NCBI RefSeq assembly: GCF_954871325.1
Contig: NC_088775.1
Coordinates: forward strand, 79,151,561-79,215,560
Source: Gordionus sp. m RMFG-2023
Lineage: Eukaryota; Nematomorpha; Gordioida; Chordodea; Parachordodidae
Reading direction: 5' to 3'
Length of the DNA stretch: 64,000 bases
The notes beneath the pieces are model-generated. The model saw only the letters and a program-made list of their open reading frames with translations. It was not told the origin of the DNA and searched no databases. A program made the position numbers and the translations under genes. Below, in pieces: positions 1 to 11,800 of the stretch (the first letter of the stretch is position 1; each line of letters begins with the position of its first letter).

Positions 1-615
1 TAAATTGTCAATTATACAATTTATTTTTAGACACAAATCCTTTGTTTTGGTACTAAAAGCAGGCAACAAGAAAAGATTCAGAGTTTGAAAAAAATTATGT
101 TTAAAATTGAACTAGTGTGCTTGACCTATGCCTTTAAAAATATAACAATGTGTTTAATAAGAACACTATTTTACTATAAACAAGCAATATATTAGATAAA
201 CATAAAAATAGAATTTTGACAAGTGGGACAACAGTGGTCGGGATAATTAGGTGATCATCTTTCGAGATTTAGCTGAGTTTATAGGCGGCCCGGGATTTTT
301 TTAAGAAATAAGGACTTTTAGGTGCCCCCTTCCCGAAATTGTATTGGAAGGCTATAAACCTAATTTTATCAGGCCTTATAAGATAAAAAATTTTGCATTT
401 ATATTTGTTAAAAATTCTTATTTGTCTGAAAATTTTAAACTATCGGTTTTCCTTCTTTTTAAAAAAATTGTTTAGTTCAATTTTTGTGGAGATGAGAGAG
501 GGGTAGGGATTTATTAGATTCAAAATACTTATAAAAATATTCAAATGGGAGGGGGTGGTGGCTGTCCCCTTAACTTACAAACACATAATGGCTGTATCGT
601 ATAATCAATATTTAC
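1..615. other. Intergenic or intronic AT-rich DNA, no exon recognised
   Basis: I see no open exon that continues the EGF-SEA-FN3 gene to the right, although the last recognised exon (616-724) ends in phase 1 and so needs a further exon to the left. There are short G-rich patches near 490-560. The missing 3' exons may lie here unrecognised or beyond the window edge. Confidence 0.4.
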
Positions 616-2491
616 TTAAGAGTTGCAAAGTTCGAAATTTGGCAAGTTTTCTTGGTCCGATGCCAACTTTATTTTGGCCGCTAACATAAACGACGTACAG
701 CGTTAGAGGCATTAGTTCTTTTAGCTCTATATTTGACTATATTTTTGAAATAAAATAATTAAACCAAACCATATTAAGTTCTTATATATATATTATAAAT
801 TTCAAAAAAATATATATTAAATATTAATAATAATTTTGATAAGTGAGTGCGAATGAGCCATTTAAATTTATTCTAAAAAAAAATTAACTTTTTATCTATC
901 AGTTACTAAAATTTGTAAGTTTATACAACATCGTCTCCTTTGATAATTCCTAAATAATAATAGCAAACAAAATCAAATGATGCTAGTGGCTTAATGCTAA
1001 AAAAATTTTTTTTACCCGTTCAACAGTTAAATTTATCCTTTCGTATTTTTCTAAATCTGTAGAATCAAATCCATATTGAACTATTACTTGATCTATATTT
1101 ATGGTACTCTTAAAAGACCAGTCTACTTTAGCTGTAGTATCGCTGGCAACAGCTTCTACTGACCATACAGCTGGAGGGATTGATAATTCTTGTTTGATTT
1201 TTAAATATAAATATCATTAAAATAATATAAAATGATTTAATTAAATTCGATTCTCAACTTATAAATAAAAGCCTATTTCCCTAACGAAAAATAATTGTTT
1301 ATTATTATAACTATCCTCTAGAAAAAATCTGTCAATATTTTATATCTAATTTTTCAATATCATAATATAATCATCTTAAATATAATTTAACAGGCTGGAA
1401 GTTTTTATAACCATTTCATAATTCGCTCATTATATTATTTAATAAACTTTTGATTTTTATGCTTCTAAATTCCACAAGAGTCTTTTTTGTTTTTTTACGT
1501 TTGATTTTTAATGTTTTTTTTGTATTTTTTAAATCGTTTTAGAACATTTAAAGATTAAATTTAATAAACACTATATATTAAAAAGATCTATTTCAAATTA
1601 ATATATACTAAGAGATTAGTGAAGGCAGGAAAACTTTTTTAAAACTAAATAATTTATTTTTCTAAACTTTAGCGGAGCGTCAAAATCTTCTAAGTAAATT
1701 ATATTAGCTTCAATGGTATTCTACTTTCCAAAGAGCTATCATAGACTCTTTATACTTTTTATTCATTGATATTTTAATTTACATTTAATTTCTCATTTTT
1801 AATACTTTATATTACCCTAGATATTTTGAATTTATTTATTTTACTATCGCAGGCAGGTTTCAATTCAATTGTTTCGATTGGTATTTTGACGACGTTTTTC
1901 AAATACTTAATTAGGGTGTTCTCTACATCTTGGGCCAAGGGGAGAACGTCAGCTTGAAAAAGCAATTTCATCATTACCTTTTCCATAGATCTGTAATTTA
2001 AGCAATCCATTATCAAGATATAACCTATATAAATTTAATGTTTACGTAATCGAACTTATGGATACCATCTGAGATTCTTTGAATTGACCTCGAAAGGAAT
2101 TTATAAGCAGTGAATTAACCTTTTTTTTAAAAAAAATAAATATATTTTTATTTAAAAAATTTAAATTTTAAATTATTGAATACGGCCTGTGTGAAATTTT
2201 TCTCTAGTTCAAAATATTCCTTGGATAACGAATCCGTCATAAAGCCTGTAAAGTTTTGAATCCGAACTATCAATTGAACATCGCATACAGCATCCGCTAT
2301 TTTCATAATTTATTTAGAATTTATATAAATTTTTAATTTAAAAAAAGGATATATATAATAAAATTAGTATATACCTTCCAAACAATCACTGCCTTTTGTA
2401 TAAAACCTTTCAACACATTGACAAAACTCTTGGTCGACATTAAACTGTCTACAATATTTTTTAGGAGGGCATTGAGCACCTTTACAAAGCT
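616..2491 (-). CDS. EGF-SEA-FN3 modular extracellular protein, partial gene
   Basis: Six minus-strand exons, all with GT..AG sites and matching phases: 2375-2491, 2184-2296, 2046-2119, 1845-1990, 1016-1188 and 616-724. The first gives an EGF-like module with six cysteines (from LCKGAQCPPKKYC to GSDCLE). The next three give a SEA domain, from VRIQNFTGFMTDSLSKEYF through VNSLLINSFRGQF to SMEKVMMKLLFQADVLPLAQ. The last two give an FN3 domain, starting LSIPPAVWSVEA with the typical core Trp and ending with YVVYVSGQNKVGIGPRKLAK and FRT. SEA domains occur in glycosylated membrane or matrix proteins next to EGF and FN3 modules, so an extracellular adhesion or matrix role is likely; this is inference. 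The first exon begins in phase 2 and the last ends in phase 1, so exons are missing on both sides. Four introns are 55-120 nt and one is 656 nt. The usual SEA self-cleavage motif (G-S-V/I-V-V) is not visible. The exact family is not identified. Confidence 0.85.
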
Positions 2492-3205
2492 CTTAAAATA
2501 AAAATTTATACAATAATAGAGTCATTAGTTATACATTGTACCCTACACAACAAAAGGCTGTTTATATTTCCTTTTACTTTATTTTGTTAGCTCTCTGTTT
2601 TTGACATATGTGCCATAAATAACTTGGTTGTAACAATTTAATCAAAAATAGATTTAAAACGAAATAAAAAAAACAAAATCTTTAGATTTATTCCAAGAAA
2701 AAAATATTCTTTCATAATTTCAAGTTATAAGTGAAGTTTGTAAATGTTAACGTGCTTAAATGTAACTAATCGCCGTAATTTTAAAGTAGCTAATTGCAGT
2801 TACATTTCAAAAGTATTTAGTTATGTTGAAAGTTACTTTTATAAATTATTGATATAACTCAGTATTTTTAACATAATCTTTTTGTCCGCATAATTATTTC
2901 TTTATTATAATATAAATGATCTAATGTCCTATGCTGTATTTATAATAAAATAATTTCGCGATTTACAAATTTTAATTAAAATAAATTTAAATAAAGCAAA
3001 TAATTGCATTTAAAAAATATATTTGCATCGAAAATAAAAAGATATCAATAATATGTATTTTTCATAAAAATTTGGGTTTGGGCAATTTTTCAACAATAAA
3101 CTATTTTTATAATTGGTGTCTAAAAACGTACCCCGAACAGACTCTTCCATAGGCAGGACCAGTTCGGCCCGCAGCCCATAAACCCATACCTGGCCCATCC
3201 TAATA

Positions 3206-3570
3206 TTGCATTTTCTAATAGGCCTGGGTTTTAAAAAATTTTTTTTATTTGGCTTAGGCCTAAATTATTTATATTTAAATTTAGCTTATTTAAAACAGTT
3301 GACAACTCAAAAAAATATTGCAATTTTTTTCTTCTAATAATATAATAAATTCCAGTTTTGCAAATAAAATGATTGCTTACAAATATACTAAAATATTGTT
3401 TATCTTCATTAAATACAATAAAATAATTTTTTGCTATGAGCTTGGGAAAATATTTTGAAACTTATTGTGCGTCTGGGCCGGTCTTGGGAATTTTTTTCAT
3501 ATTAAATATTTCTCGGGCCGAGCTTGTGCCTAATTTTTACTGCAGGCCTGGGCCGGACCCGACCTCTGAC
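3206..3570. mobile_element. Short hAT-like non-autonomous element (MITE)
   Basis: GC-rich ends (AATAGGCCTGGG on the left, GGGCCGGACCCGACCTCTG on the right) enclose AT-rich filler. The 8-mer TCCTAATA lies directly outside both ends (3198-3205 and 3571-3578), as expected of an 8-bp hAT target duplication. The right end read backwards (CAGAGGTCGGGTCCGGCCC) resembles the GAGGTGGGCGCGGGCC end of the larger hAT at 54.2 kb. The left end matches poorly, so the exact left boundary is uncertain. Confidence 0.4.
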
Positions 3571-6425
3571 TCCTAATACTAAACAAACTTTCTACAGGAG
3601 TACCTGATGTAAATTTATTATATTTAATAAATATTATTTTTTAAACTTGCAAAATCATTAAATAAAGATAGTTAAAATGCGATATATAAAAATATTCAAC
3701 AAATTAATAAAAAGTAACTTGGAAAATAAATAGTTACTTTTGTCGTTACAATCCAAAAAGTTAGTTATTACTATTTGAATTGTTTTAAAAGTAACTATAA
3801 CTTTAGATACTATAATTTAGTGTTAAGAATTATAACCCCCCCCCCTCCCCCCACCCCACTTAGCAAAAAAAATTATTGTAAAATTCTATTTATATACTAC
3901 ATCAAATAAAAGCCATTTTTTTACTAATATAGGGTTTAAAAAAATATATCGGGTAAATACACTTTGTATTTTTAAAAAAGTGTTAAAAGAATCATAAAAA
4001 ATGGAAAACCTTATTATTATTCCTATATTTAGAAAGAATTTTATCCTCAAGTAAAAAAAAATTAAAAATAGTCATTTGTTTTAAGCAATGGGCCAATTGT
4101 ATAATGTCAGGGGTGTTTTAAAAGATTTGCACGTTTAGCTAATTTTTAAAATTTATATCATTTATAACCATTTTATTTTATTTAATTTTGTAAGATCTAA
4201 TTTATTTTCGGAAATCGAATTCCAAGCATGTATGGTACGCAAATATTCATGGGAGAAATAAAATACGATTCCGGCAAAAATCAGATTTTTTAAAATAAGA
4301 AAAAACGCGCGCTAGTCAAAAATTCCTAAAAAACCGCAGGGCAATAAAACATGGCCCTAATTTTGTAAACTCAACTCATACCAGTTAAGTACGAGATATT
4401 ATACGAGATATTATACCTCTCTGAAAATTCTTATTAAATAGGAATTTTTGTCACAATTCAATGCAAGGATAACGAAAAAAGTGTGGGAATTATTAATTTA
4501 ACTACAGAAATATTATACAGATAGGCAGTGACGTAAATATTTGTTACTTTGCAAATAAAAATTCCATTAATAATATTAGTTATTTATTTTTTAAGTAACA
4601 CGATCCTCGTTATAATATTTAAAAAATGTCTCTTTATTTTACAAGCCCAAACAATGAGTAAAAGTGTTTGTGAAATAAAATTAACATAAATTTTGCATAT
4701 AAGTGACCTAATACAGTTATTGACCTATGTTACATTGCGTAGCACTGCTGCTGGCGAGTTTTATGGCCATGACTCGACGTGGCATAAGGAAATTATGTTA
4801 TAGTTATTAAGTAATATTTATCATATGTAAATGTTTAGTAAAAATTTATGCAGAAATGATATTCTATTCATTTAATTATTCTTATCACATTAAAAAGGGC
4901 AAATATATCCGTATAATTGTAATTTTTTAAAATATATATTTCAAGATCCACAAATAAAAGGTTTTAGAGAAATTTCTGCTTTAAGATTCCTTTGGATTTT
5001 GGAGTTGTATAGGTTGTTCAGAGATAATAGATCCAACTTTCAGAAATCGTACTATTAGATGATAAAAAAATCTTTTAAACAGTCAAAAAGAAACTTTAAA
5101 ATTAAATATTCGTCAGGGGCTGCTGATAATCTTTATAGGATTATGCAAAAAATTTTTATAAGAAAAACATTTGTTAAAAAAATTTGTAAAACTAATTGTA
5201 AGTTTCTTATTTTCATTTTTAATTAACCGAATGAAATATATTGTGTAATATAAATTCATAGATAAATATTAAAATCATCAATTGCATCACCAGCCTTTAC
5301 AATTAATCTCATGTGGTGTTCAATAAAACAAATTTAAATTTTTTAGGGGGAGGGGGGCTCTTCATTTTTAGGTAGCTCGAGCTCAGACATGCCCCTCCCC
5401 CTCTTTCCCTATTGACGATACTGATGATTCATTTAATGTCATTCTAAAAATAAAATACATAACTAGTCAAAATATGATAAATTTCCGTTATATGCTAATT
5501 TTATCTCCTAGGTTTTTTATGAAAATATTCCTACGATATCTGGATAAAATTTCTTTTTATTCAAGATTTAGGTCTGATGGATAATGGCCATGCATAATGA
5601 GTATACCTCACCGCACATAGACCTTTTATTGTACATAGGTTTTTGTCCAAGTAATAATTGATAGGCAGTCAACTATAAATTACTTCTCAATTTTTGTTCC
5701 TTAAATTGATCGATAAGAGTGACTTTATATTTGAAACTTTGAAATCATTTACCCTATTTTGAAAAATTTTAGTTTTACATGTAGAGCACTCCAATTCTGT
5801 AATCATATATTTAATAATTTATTTTTACTCATTGTTAACTTATTTAGAGATACCCCAAATATTAAACTTCAAAAAGATATTTGTTCCATATCAAGTTATT
5901 TATAAAGTCTGGCAAATTAATATCATCAATTGTCAGATTAAATAAGATATCCTCATTTAGAACTAGAACAGGTTTTATTTATTAATTTTCTTTTCTATCT
6001 TGACAATAGCTAATGTATTTGACTTTTTTGTAATAACGTAAAAAATTGGGAATAATTCATATTAAATTATCAATTTTGTTCACTTTTTAAAATTTTTTTT
6101 AGTAATAGGCATTCCGTCGCGCTCCGTCATTATAAACGACGGCCCGCCTCCTCAGTGCATTAAAATTAAAAAAAATAATAAAAATTTTTTTTAAATGTTT
6201 TTAATGTGGTCGAATACTTTGTTTTATCTCATTTTTTAAAAAGTCAAAATTCAGATTCTAGCCGATTTTTAAATACACCTAAATCCTGAATTCTGCCAAA
6301 AAACATTAGAGACGACTCGAGATTTGTATATATATGGCAAATATGTTTGCCCCTATTCTGGCCAAATCAATCACTATATTTATTTATCAAAAAAATATTA
6401 AATAATTCATATCTCAGTTTGTTAC

Positions 6426-6474
6426 CTCTTTTCTGAAGAATATGTTGAGATAATTCGAACCTTTTAGCAGGACT
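6426..6474 (-). CDS. Candidate isolated coding exon
   Basis: Read on the minus strand, a good acceptor (TTCAATTGCAG) precedes 49 nt coding for SPAKRFELSQHILQKR and is followed by a canonical donor (G|GTAACA). Just upstream on the same strand (about 6535-6610) a higher-GC stretch reads CYPQARCFNVEDMVYL, reminiscent of the N-terminal part of an EGF repeat, but its splice sites do not join neatly to this exon. It could be a further exon of the EGF-SEA-FN3 gene on the same strand, or chance. Confidence 0.28.
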
Positions 6475-8000
6475 CTGCAATTGAAGCATATTTGATACTA
6501 TATGGAATAAGGTTAGTTTAAAAATTATCTGCGCGAATCGAATGCGTTTTATGAAGACCCAGGTATACCATGTCTTCGACATTAAAGCATCTGGCTTGTG
6601 GGTAGCAACTTACCGTTTATGTCTAATCATAGAAACTTTAAATAAAATTATAAAATGAATATAAGTTTTATAATTTAACTCTAAAACATTATTTAATGAA
6701 ATAACTGCGGCAAATTAAAAAAAATATAAGCTAACAACAAAAATTTATGACGTTATAAAGAAGAAGAAAGGCGTAACAATAAAGAAAACGAAATATTATA
6801 TTATATTTTAAAAAAAATAAACACGAATTAACTAATAATTCCTACAGAATATAATTGATGATTAAAATGGTTTAGAAGAACTGATGAAAATAAACCTTCT
6901 TTGAGTTTTCCTGACCGAATTTTTTTTATCAGCTATTATATGTTCTAGGTTTTCTCTCAAAATATTAAAAGTTGATCACTTAGATTATTATGGGATTAAA
7001 AAGTAAATTTTTATCTCAAAGGTCTATTGTTTTTATTTTAAAAAACTCAAAATTGTTTAAATTTTTTTAAGAGGGAGTTATCGGTGTTAAATCATTGAGG
7101 ACTAAATACTTTTCTCTGCTACGGCAATAGCGGATAACTGTATATTGTATGATGCTAAATAAATATGCAGCTATAATCCAAAATTGGGAGGTGACCATTT
7201 AACGGTTAAAGCTAGCGATTATTAAAAATTAAAACATTATTACTATTTATATGGCTGGGGTGAATAGCTCTAGAAATTTCCATTGAAAGTTGTGAGGATA
7301 AACTTTAGGGTTAATAATAATATTATACAACTGGTACATTTAGATTGGATGATGATCTTATAAGTGGCTTTACTTAGACTTAAAGTACAATTGTTATTTT
7401 ATAGGTATTACATTTACACTATTTTATTATAACTAATTCTTTTATAAGAATATTTTTCCTATTTATTTATAGGTTTTAAAGGATTTTAGGAATATTTTTA
7501 AAACGCGTAGGAAGAAAACTTTAAACGTAGGCATAATAAATACTAAAATTTATGTATTGTCAATTTATGTAAATATAGTATAAAAAATTCTTAAACAAAA
7601 TTTTTCAAGCGGGGAAACAGGGATTTTGTTAAAAATTTATAAGTGGTAGATTTAAGGGACCCGTTTTGGGAATTACACGGACCACAAAAAAAGTTTCATT
7701 TAGTGAATTTTATTTATTTTTTGCTTAAATTTAGATTTGAATTGATTTCTTGGGTTTTATATGAATCAAAATTTTCGATTAATTAGAATATTCATATTTA
7801 GTTAGCATTGTGATCCTAAAGTTTGATAGTAAGTTCTGGTTAATTAATAGAACATGTTTTGAATAAATTTAAATGAAAACATGGCTGTAAATGATTTATG
7901 ATTGTGTTCATTCTTTATTTTTGAATAAAATTTTTAATCGCTTTCCACGAATTTATTTTTATTTTCCCACGAGAGGAAAAGTTATATTAAAAAAAACCAG

Positions 8001-8955
8001 GTTCCCAGTCCCCCCCTCACACATAACTACTTTGTTAAGAACTTCTGGGCAACATAATAGACTCCAATTGAATGGAAGATGTATGATCATCAATTTGCGT
8101 AAAAATTTTAAATAGTTTATACTAAATGGAGAGGCAAATTATTATGGGAAGAAATAGATTTAGCTAGGTTTAATGAAAGTATGCGAGTTAAACAGAAAGA
8201 TCTAAGATTTGCTAGAATCAACATGTTGAATGAATATTCTGCGCATATTGCACAAGTCATTAGTCATATATCATATATCATGAAATTAAGAATTGATTAT
8301 CATAAACAATTAAAGAATAAATATGATAATGAACTGTTTGAAAATATTTCTAGAAGGTTAACAATTCGCGTTATTGATTTTTTATTTATGTTTTGCTTTA
8401 ATATTTAATGATATAAGATTTTAATAAATGAATGACTTTCATTTAATCAATAAATTATATAGTCAAGGGGAGTACAATCAACAAAATTCCTCTCGCATTC
8501 AACAAGCTCCGCGATTAATCCCAGGATTTCCTCATCAGAATGCGGAGGAGAATCGAGTAAATAGAAGAAAAAGAAATATAAATATAAATGATAAACCACC
8601 CAATCCTAAACTTGTATTTAAAAGATGGGTAAAATTCCCTAAAAATGCTGGTATCAAAAGAATCATCAAAAGGAAAAAGCAGAAATATCGTCAAGCTGAT
8701 AGAACTCGGAGTCAGAATAATAGAAATCGTTATGGATACCCGTCCAATGAAATGTGCATGCAATATATAATGCAACAAGGTAAAGTTTTTTTTAAATTAT
8801 GATTTGCATTACATATAACAGATGGTAAATAATCATCCATATATATAATATATGCTAATAATATCTTTATTTTTTAAATAGCAGGAGTGTCTAATGCCTT
8901 GTTTATAGTATATGGTAAATGCAAAATACCCCGATGTGGCTCAAAGAATGCGTAA
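8001..8955 (+). CDS. Spliced gene of unknown function with a strongly basic region
   Basis: The best-supported part is two exons: 8116-8356 (KWRGKLLWEEIDLARFNESM, then a helical, charged stretch including RINMLNEYSAHIAQVISHIS) and 8463-8779 (SQGEYNQQNSSRIQQAPRLI, then clusters NRRKRN, KRIIKRKKQKYRQADRTR and ending MCMQYIMQQ). The donor AG|GTTAAC and acceptor ATATAG|T match in phase 2. Upstream, 8001-8098 (FPVPPSHITTLLRTSG...) joins in phase only if a 17-nt GT..AG intron (8099-8115) is real. Downstream, 8882-8955 joins in phase and reaches a stop, but much of it is the end of a dispersed MITE. I recognise no domain. The arginine/lysine-rich part would suit nucleic-acid binding or a nuclear signal, which is only a guess. 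No start codon is defined, so further 5' exons may exist. Confidence 0.5.
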
Positions 8956-9208
8956 TTATGGCTAAACTATAGCATAGCTGTATAATTTACATTAGGCCTC
9001 TATAATAGCAAGCGCGAATTACCACGATATCCCTTAAGCGCATGCATGTATAAATAACATGTATTTTGTAAATTACATACCATCTTAGCTACATAGTGGT
9101 ATTCCACTCTAACTATGAATGAGGCCAGATTTGTTGTAAGTTAAGCATCATTTGAGCAACATCGATACGGTATTTAGTGGTTATTACGAATGAGGTCTAA
9201 GTACAGAG
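8895..9208. mobile_element. Palindromic MITE family (GGCCTTGTTTATA-like)
   Basis: The left part reads GCCTTGTTTATAGTA followed by AAATACCCCGATGTGGCTCA. Near 8996 a similar unit AGGCCTCTATAATAGCAAGC appears, and near 9150-9208 an inverted version ends in CGAATGAGGTCT. A related copy lies at about 58790-58860 (GGCCTTGTTTATAGTAAGTG, then GAAATACCGCGATACC). Inverted ends and multiple copies suggest a non-autonomous DNA transposon, possibly two overlapping insertions. Confidence 0.5.
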
Positions 9209-10326
9209 TTGATTGAAGCAATGCATCATGGTCGAGCCTTTGATTAAACTTTTTTTCCCCAAAAACAATTTGATATTAGACGGGGAGTACTCTGATAAAA
9301 TCGTCCTCCACTTCTGACTGTAAATTTGTCCCTGTAGAAAAAAAATATTGACTTGAATTGTCTACTACCATAACACATATAAGCGAAGGTTAAGCCTTAA
9401 TTATAATAAAAAGGAAAATAACATGATACCACTTACCAAAACATTACTGCATGCTAAAAAAAAGTTTCCATATAAGAAAATATTTTAGCGCTAGCTCAAA
9501 AGATTAGGGCTTCTGAGCTTAACCTCCTGGCGCCATTGTAAAAATTATATTTTAGTTCTAGTTTAAAATTATTACTAGTTTCTGATTATATATTCTTTTC
9601 ATTTTGATATACCTTTACAATATGCATATTCTGAATTTTTATAGAGGGGGGGGGGTGAAGCACTATTAGACGCATCATAAATTTTATTGGAGGTCATTAC
9701 TTCCACTTATTATAGACCTTTTGCTATATTAAATTTTTATACAAATAATTTTAGATGGCTTCTTTGAAACTTAACCTAAACCCTTTTAGTATAAAATTAG
9801 TATAAAATAAGATAAAATTAAAAGAATTATTCTAACTTTTCTGTCTTGTGCCTCTTTATTTTTTTAATCAAAATTTTTGTTGTTAAAATTAAGTAAATAG
9901 ATCAAATAAAATCATACCAGAAAAAAGAATAAGAATACTATTACTATTATCGCATGATTATTAATGAGGTTAAGCACTATCACTAATTTTATTAAAAGAT
10001 ATTAGTAGGGGGGAATCCTGACACAGTGAATAGTAAAAATATCAGCAGACTAATCAATAAAGCTTTATATATCAGAATATACCTAGCTTTAGAGTTTATC
10101 ACTTTTAAAACTATCATACATAAATTTTTTACTCTAAAAACTAGAGTAAAAAATATATATCTAAATAAAAAATATATCTCTAAATAAAAAATAATAATAC
10201 ACCCCTCTTACTAGTAATACTATTCATACAGATATACCAATAGAAGAATATACTATTACTAATATAAAACTTCTTATAAAAACTGGTGTTAGGGATCTAA
10301 TTAATGCTATTAGGATAAGACAATAC

Positions 10327-10466
10327 ATAATTGGTTTGTCTCGAGATAAAAAATAAGAGTCTGGCAGTTCTTTGTACCAAATAGAATAAATATTATAATT
10401 AATTTATGCAAAGTGGATAATGATACAAAGAACCCTCTTATTTTTAACCTTGGACAAACCAATTAT
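10327..10466. mobile_element. Short foldback element (140-bp MITE-like inverted repeat)
   Basis: The left arm begins ATAATTGGTTTGTC, continues with AAAAAATAAGAG and ends TTCTTTGTACC. The right arm is its imperfect reverse complement: GATACAAAGAAC, CTCTTATTTTTAACC, then GACAAACCAATTAT. Arms of about 45 nt are separated by about 40 nt. No coding sequence. Confidence 0.6.
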
Positions 10467-11334
10467 AACTTTTGCTAATTTTTCTTATAAATTTTTGCTT
10501 ATAGTTATATATTCTATAGATTTTTGAAAAAAGAGCGAGATGGAGAGAGGGGGGAGTATAGGGATAAATTTTTTATTAGCTTAAAATGATATTTATTAAA
10601 AGAGACAAATTTGCTATGGGGGTATATTTCCCTCCCCACCTTGGTTACCTCTACTCCTAACCAAATCTGGTATATTTTTAGACGATTTTATCAAAATTTA
10701 TTTTAAAATGGTTTGTTAACCAACATGACTTTGTTCAGTTGAACTTACTTTTCTTTTTAAAAATTATAATACCATATAACAAACTATATACATGCTAATA
10801 ATTATTATAAAATTTTAAGATAAAGAAAATTTGGATCAAGTAGATTTCAAGATTTCAGAAGATCAATATGAAAATTTAAAATCTGCTATAGGATTTCTAA
10901 AGAAATCTGATGTTAATATTACCGAGGCAATAAGCAAAATGCAAAATTTAATGATAAAATTTTAAACCGATAAAGCTTTATACTATTTTATTTAGCATGC
11001 TTAACATAGATATCATATTTTTTTATATGTATATTAATTATGATTATTTTTATATTATAATGACTTATTATTCTAAGGCATTTTTCATTTACTTTTTTCT
11101 AATATCCTCTCTCTGGTTCTAGTTTTAACCTCCTCGAATGTTTTCTAATCACATTGGCTCATAAGCCTCTTTTCGCTTTCCCGCCATTTTTTTTGCAGTA
11201 AGACTGCTTTTCATGTGCAAAACAAGATTTATATGCCCCTCAAGATGTTCTTTGATATTTGAAAATTTAAATTTTCATTTATGTTATCCATTCTTTGGAG
11301 TGTAATATATGCATCTAAGGTAGTGCTAAATATT

Positions 11335-11800
11335 TTATAAAATATTTTACGCAAGCCTGAAGATTTTCTTATATATAACTCAAAGGTTCAGGCATCTATT
11401 ATCGAAATCTCGATGCGAAGGCAGTATTTTTTAGGTTAAAATATTGAGTTAGCCGTTTTTAAAAATCAGTTCAAATTGAATCGTTTAACAACACTACATC
11501 TAGGCATCCTCATTTCCATCATTCAAGGCCATTCTCTCACCTTTAACCTTTGAGGCAGAGCCCTAGCGCAAACCACAAAAGACAAGAATCCTTGTAGGCC
11601 CTTCCCATAATTCAAATTTTATTGAGAAAAATTTTATGCAAGTCTAAAGATTATGCTCATAGATATCACAGATGTTTGGGCATTTATGCGAAATCTCGGT
11701 GTTTAGGAAATATTTTTCTGGAGTTACCGTTGGCCCAAATTGAGCCGCTTATATCTAAGCATCCTCATTTCCATCATTCAAGGTCATTCTTTTGCTTTAG
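11335..11800. repeat. Two diverged copies of the GTTGTTAAAAA MITE body
   Basis: Segments at about 11350-11500 and 11632-11790 share the order GCAAG(C/T)CT(G/A)AAGATT, then a GGCATTTAT-like segment, then CGAAATCTCG, and both continue into CATCCTCATTTCCATCATTCAAGG. The same body appears in better-preserved copies at 23.6, 47.3 and 57.5 kb. The shared CATCATTCAAGG tail means the two copies are also related to each other beyond the MITE, as in a local duplication or a composite repeat. Confidence 0.55.

Larger units (their letters stand above)
2492..8000. other. Mostly non-coding AT-rich interval
   Basis: No convincing gene apart from a candidate exon near 6.43-6.47 kb and a short transposon-like element at 3206-3570. 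A C-rich tract lies at about 3836-3859. Upstream exons of the EGF-SEA-FN3 gene should lie in this direction but were not clearly recognised. Confidence 0.4.

Noticed and set aside
3010-3198. 62-codon minus-strand open frame
   Set aside because: It overlaps GC-rich hAT-like repeat sequence and AT-rich filler, and no protein family is seen.
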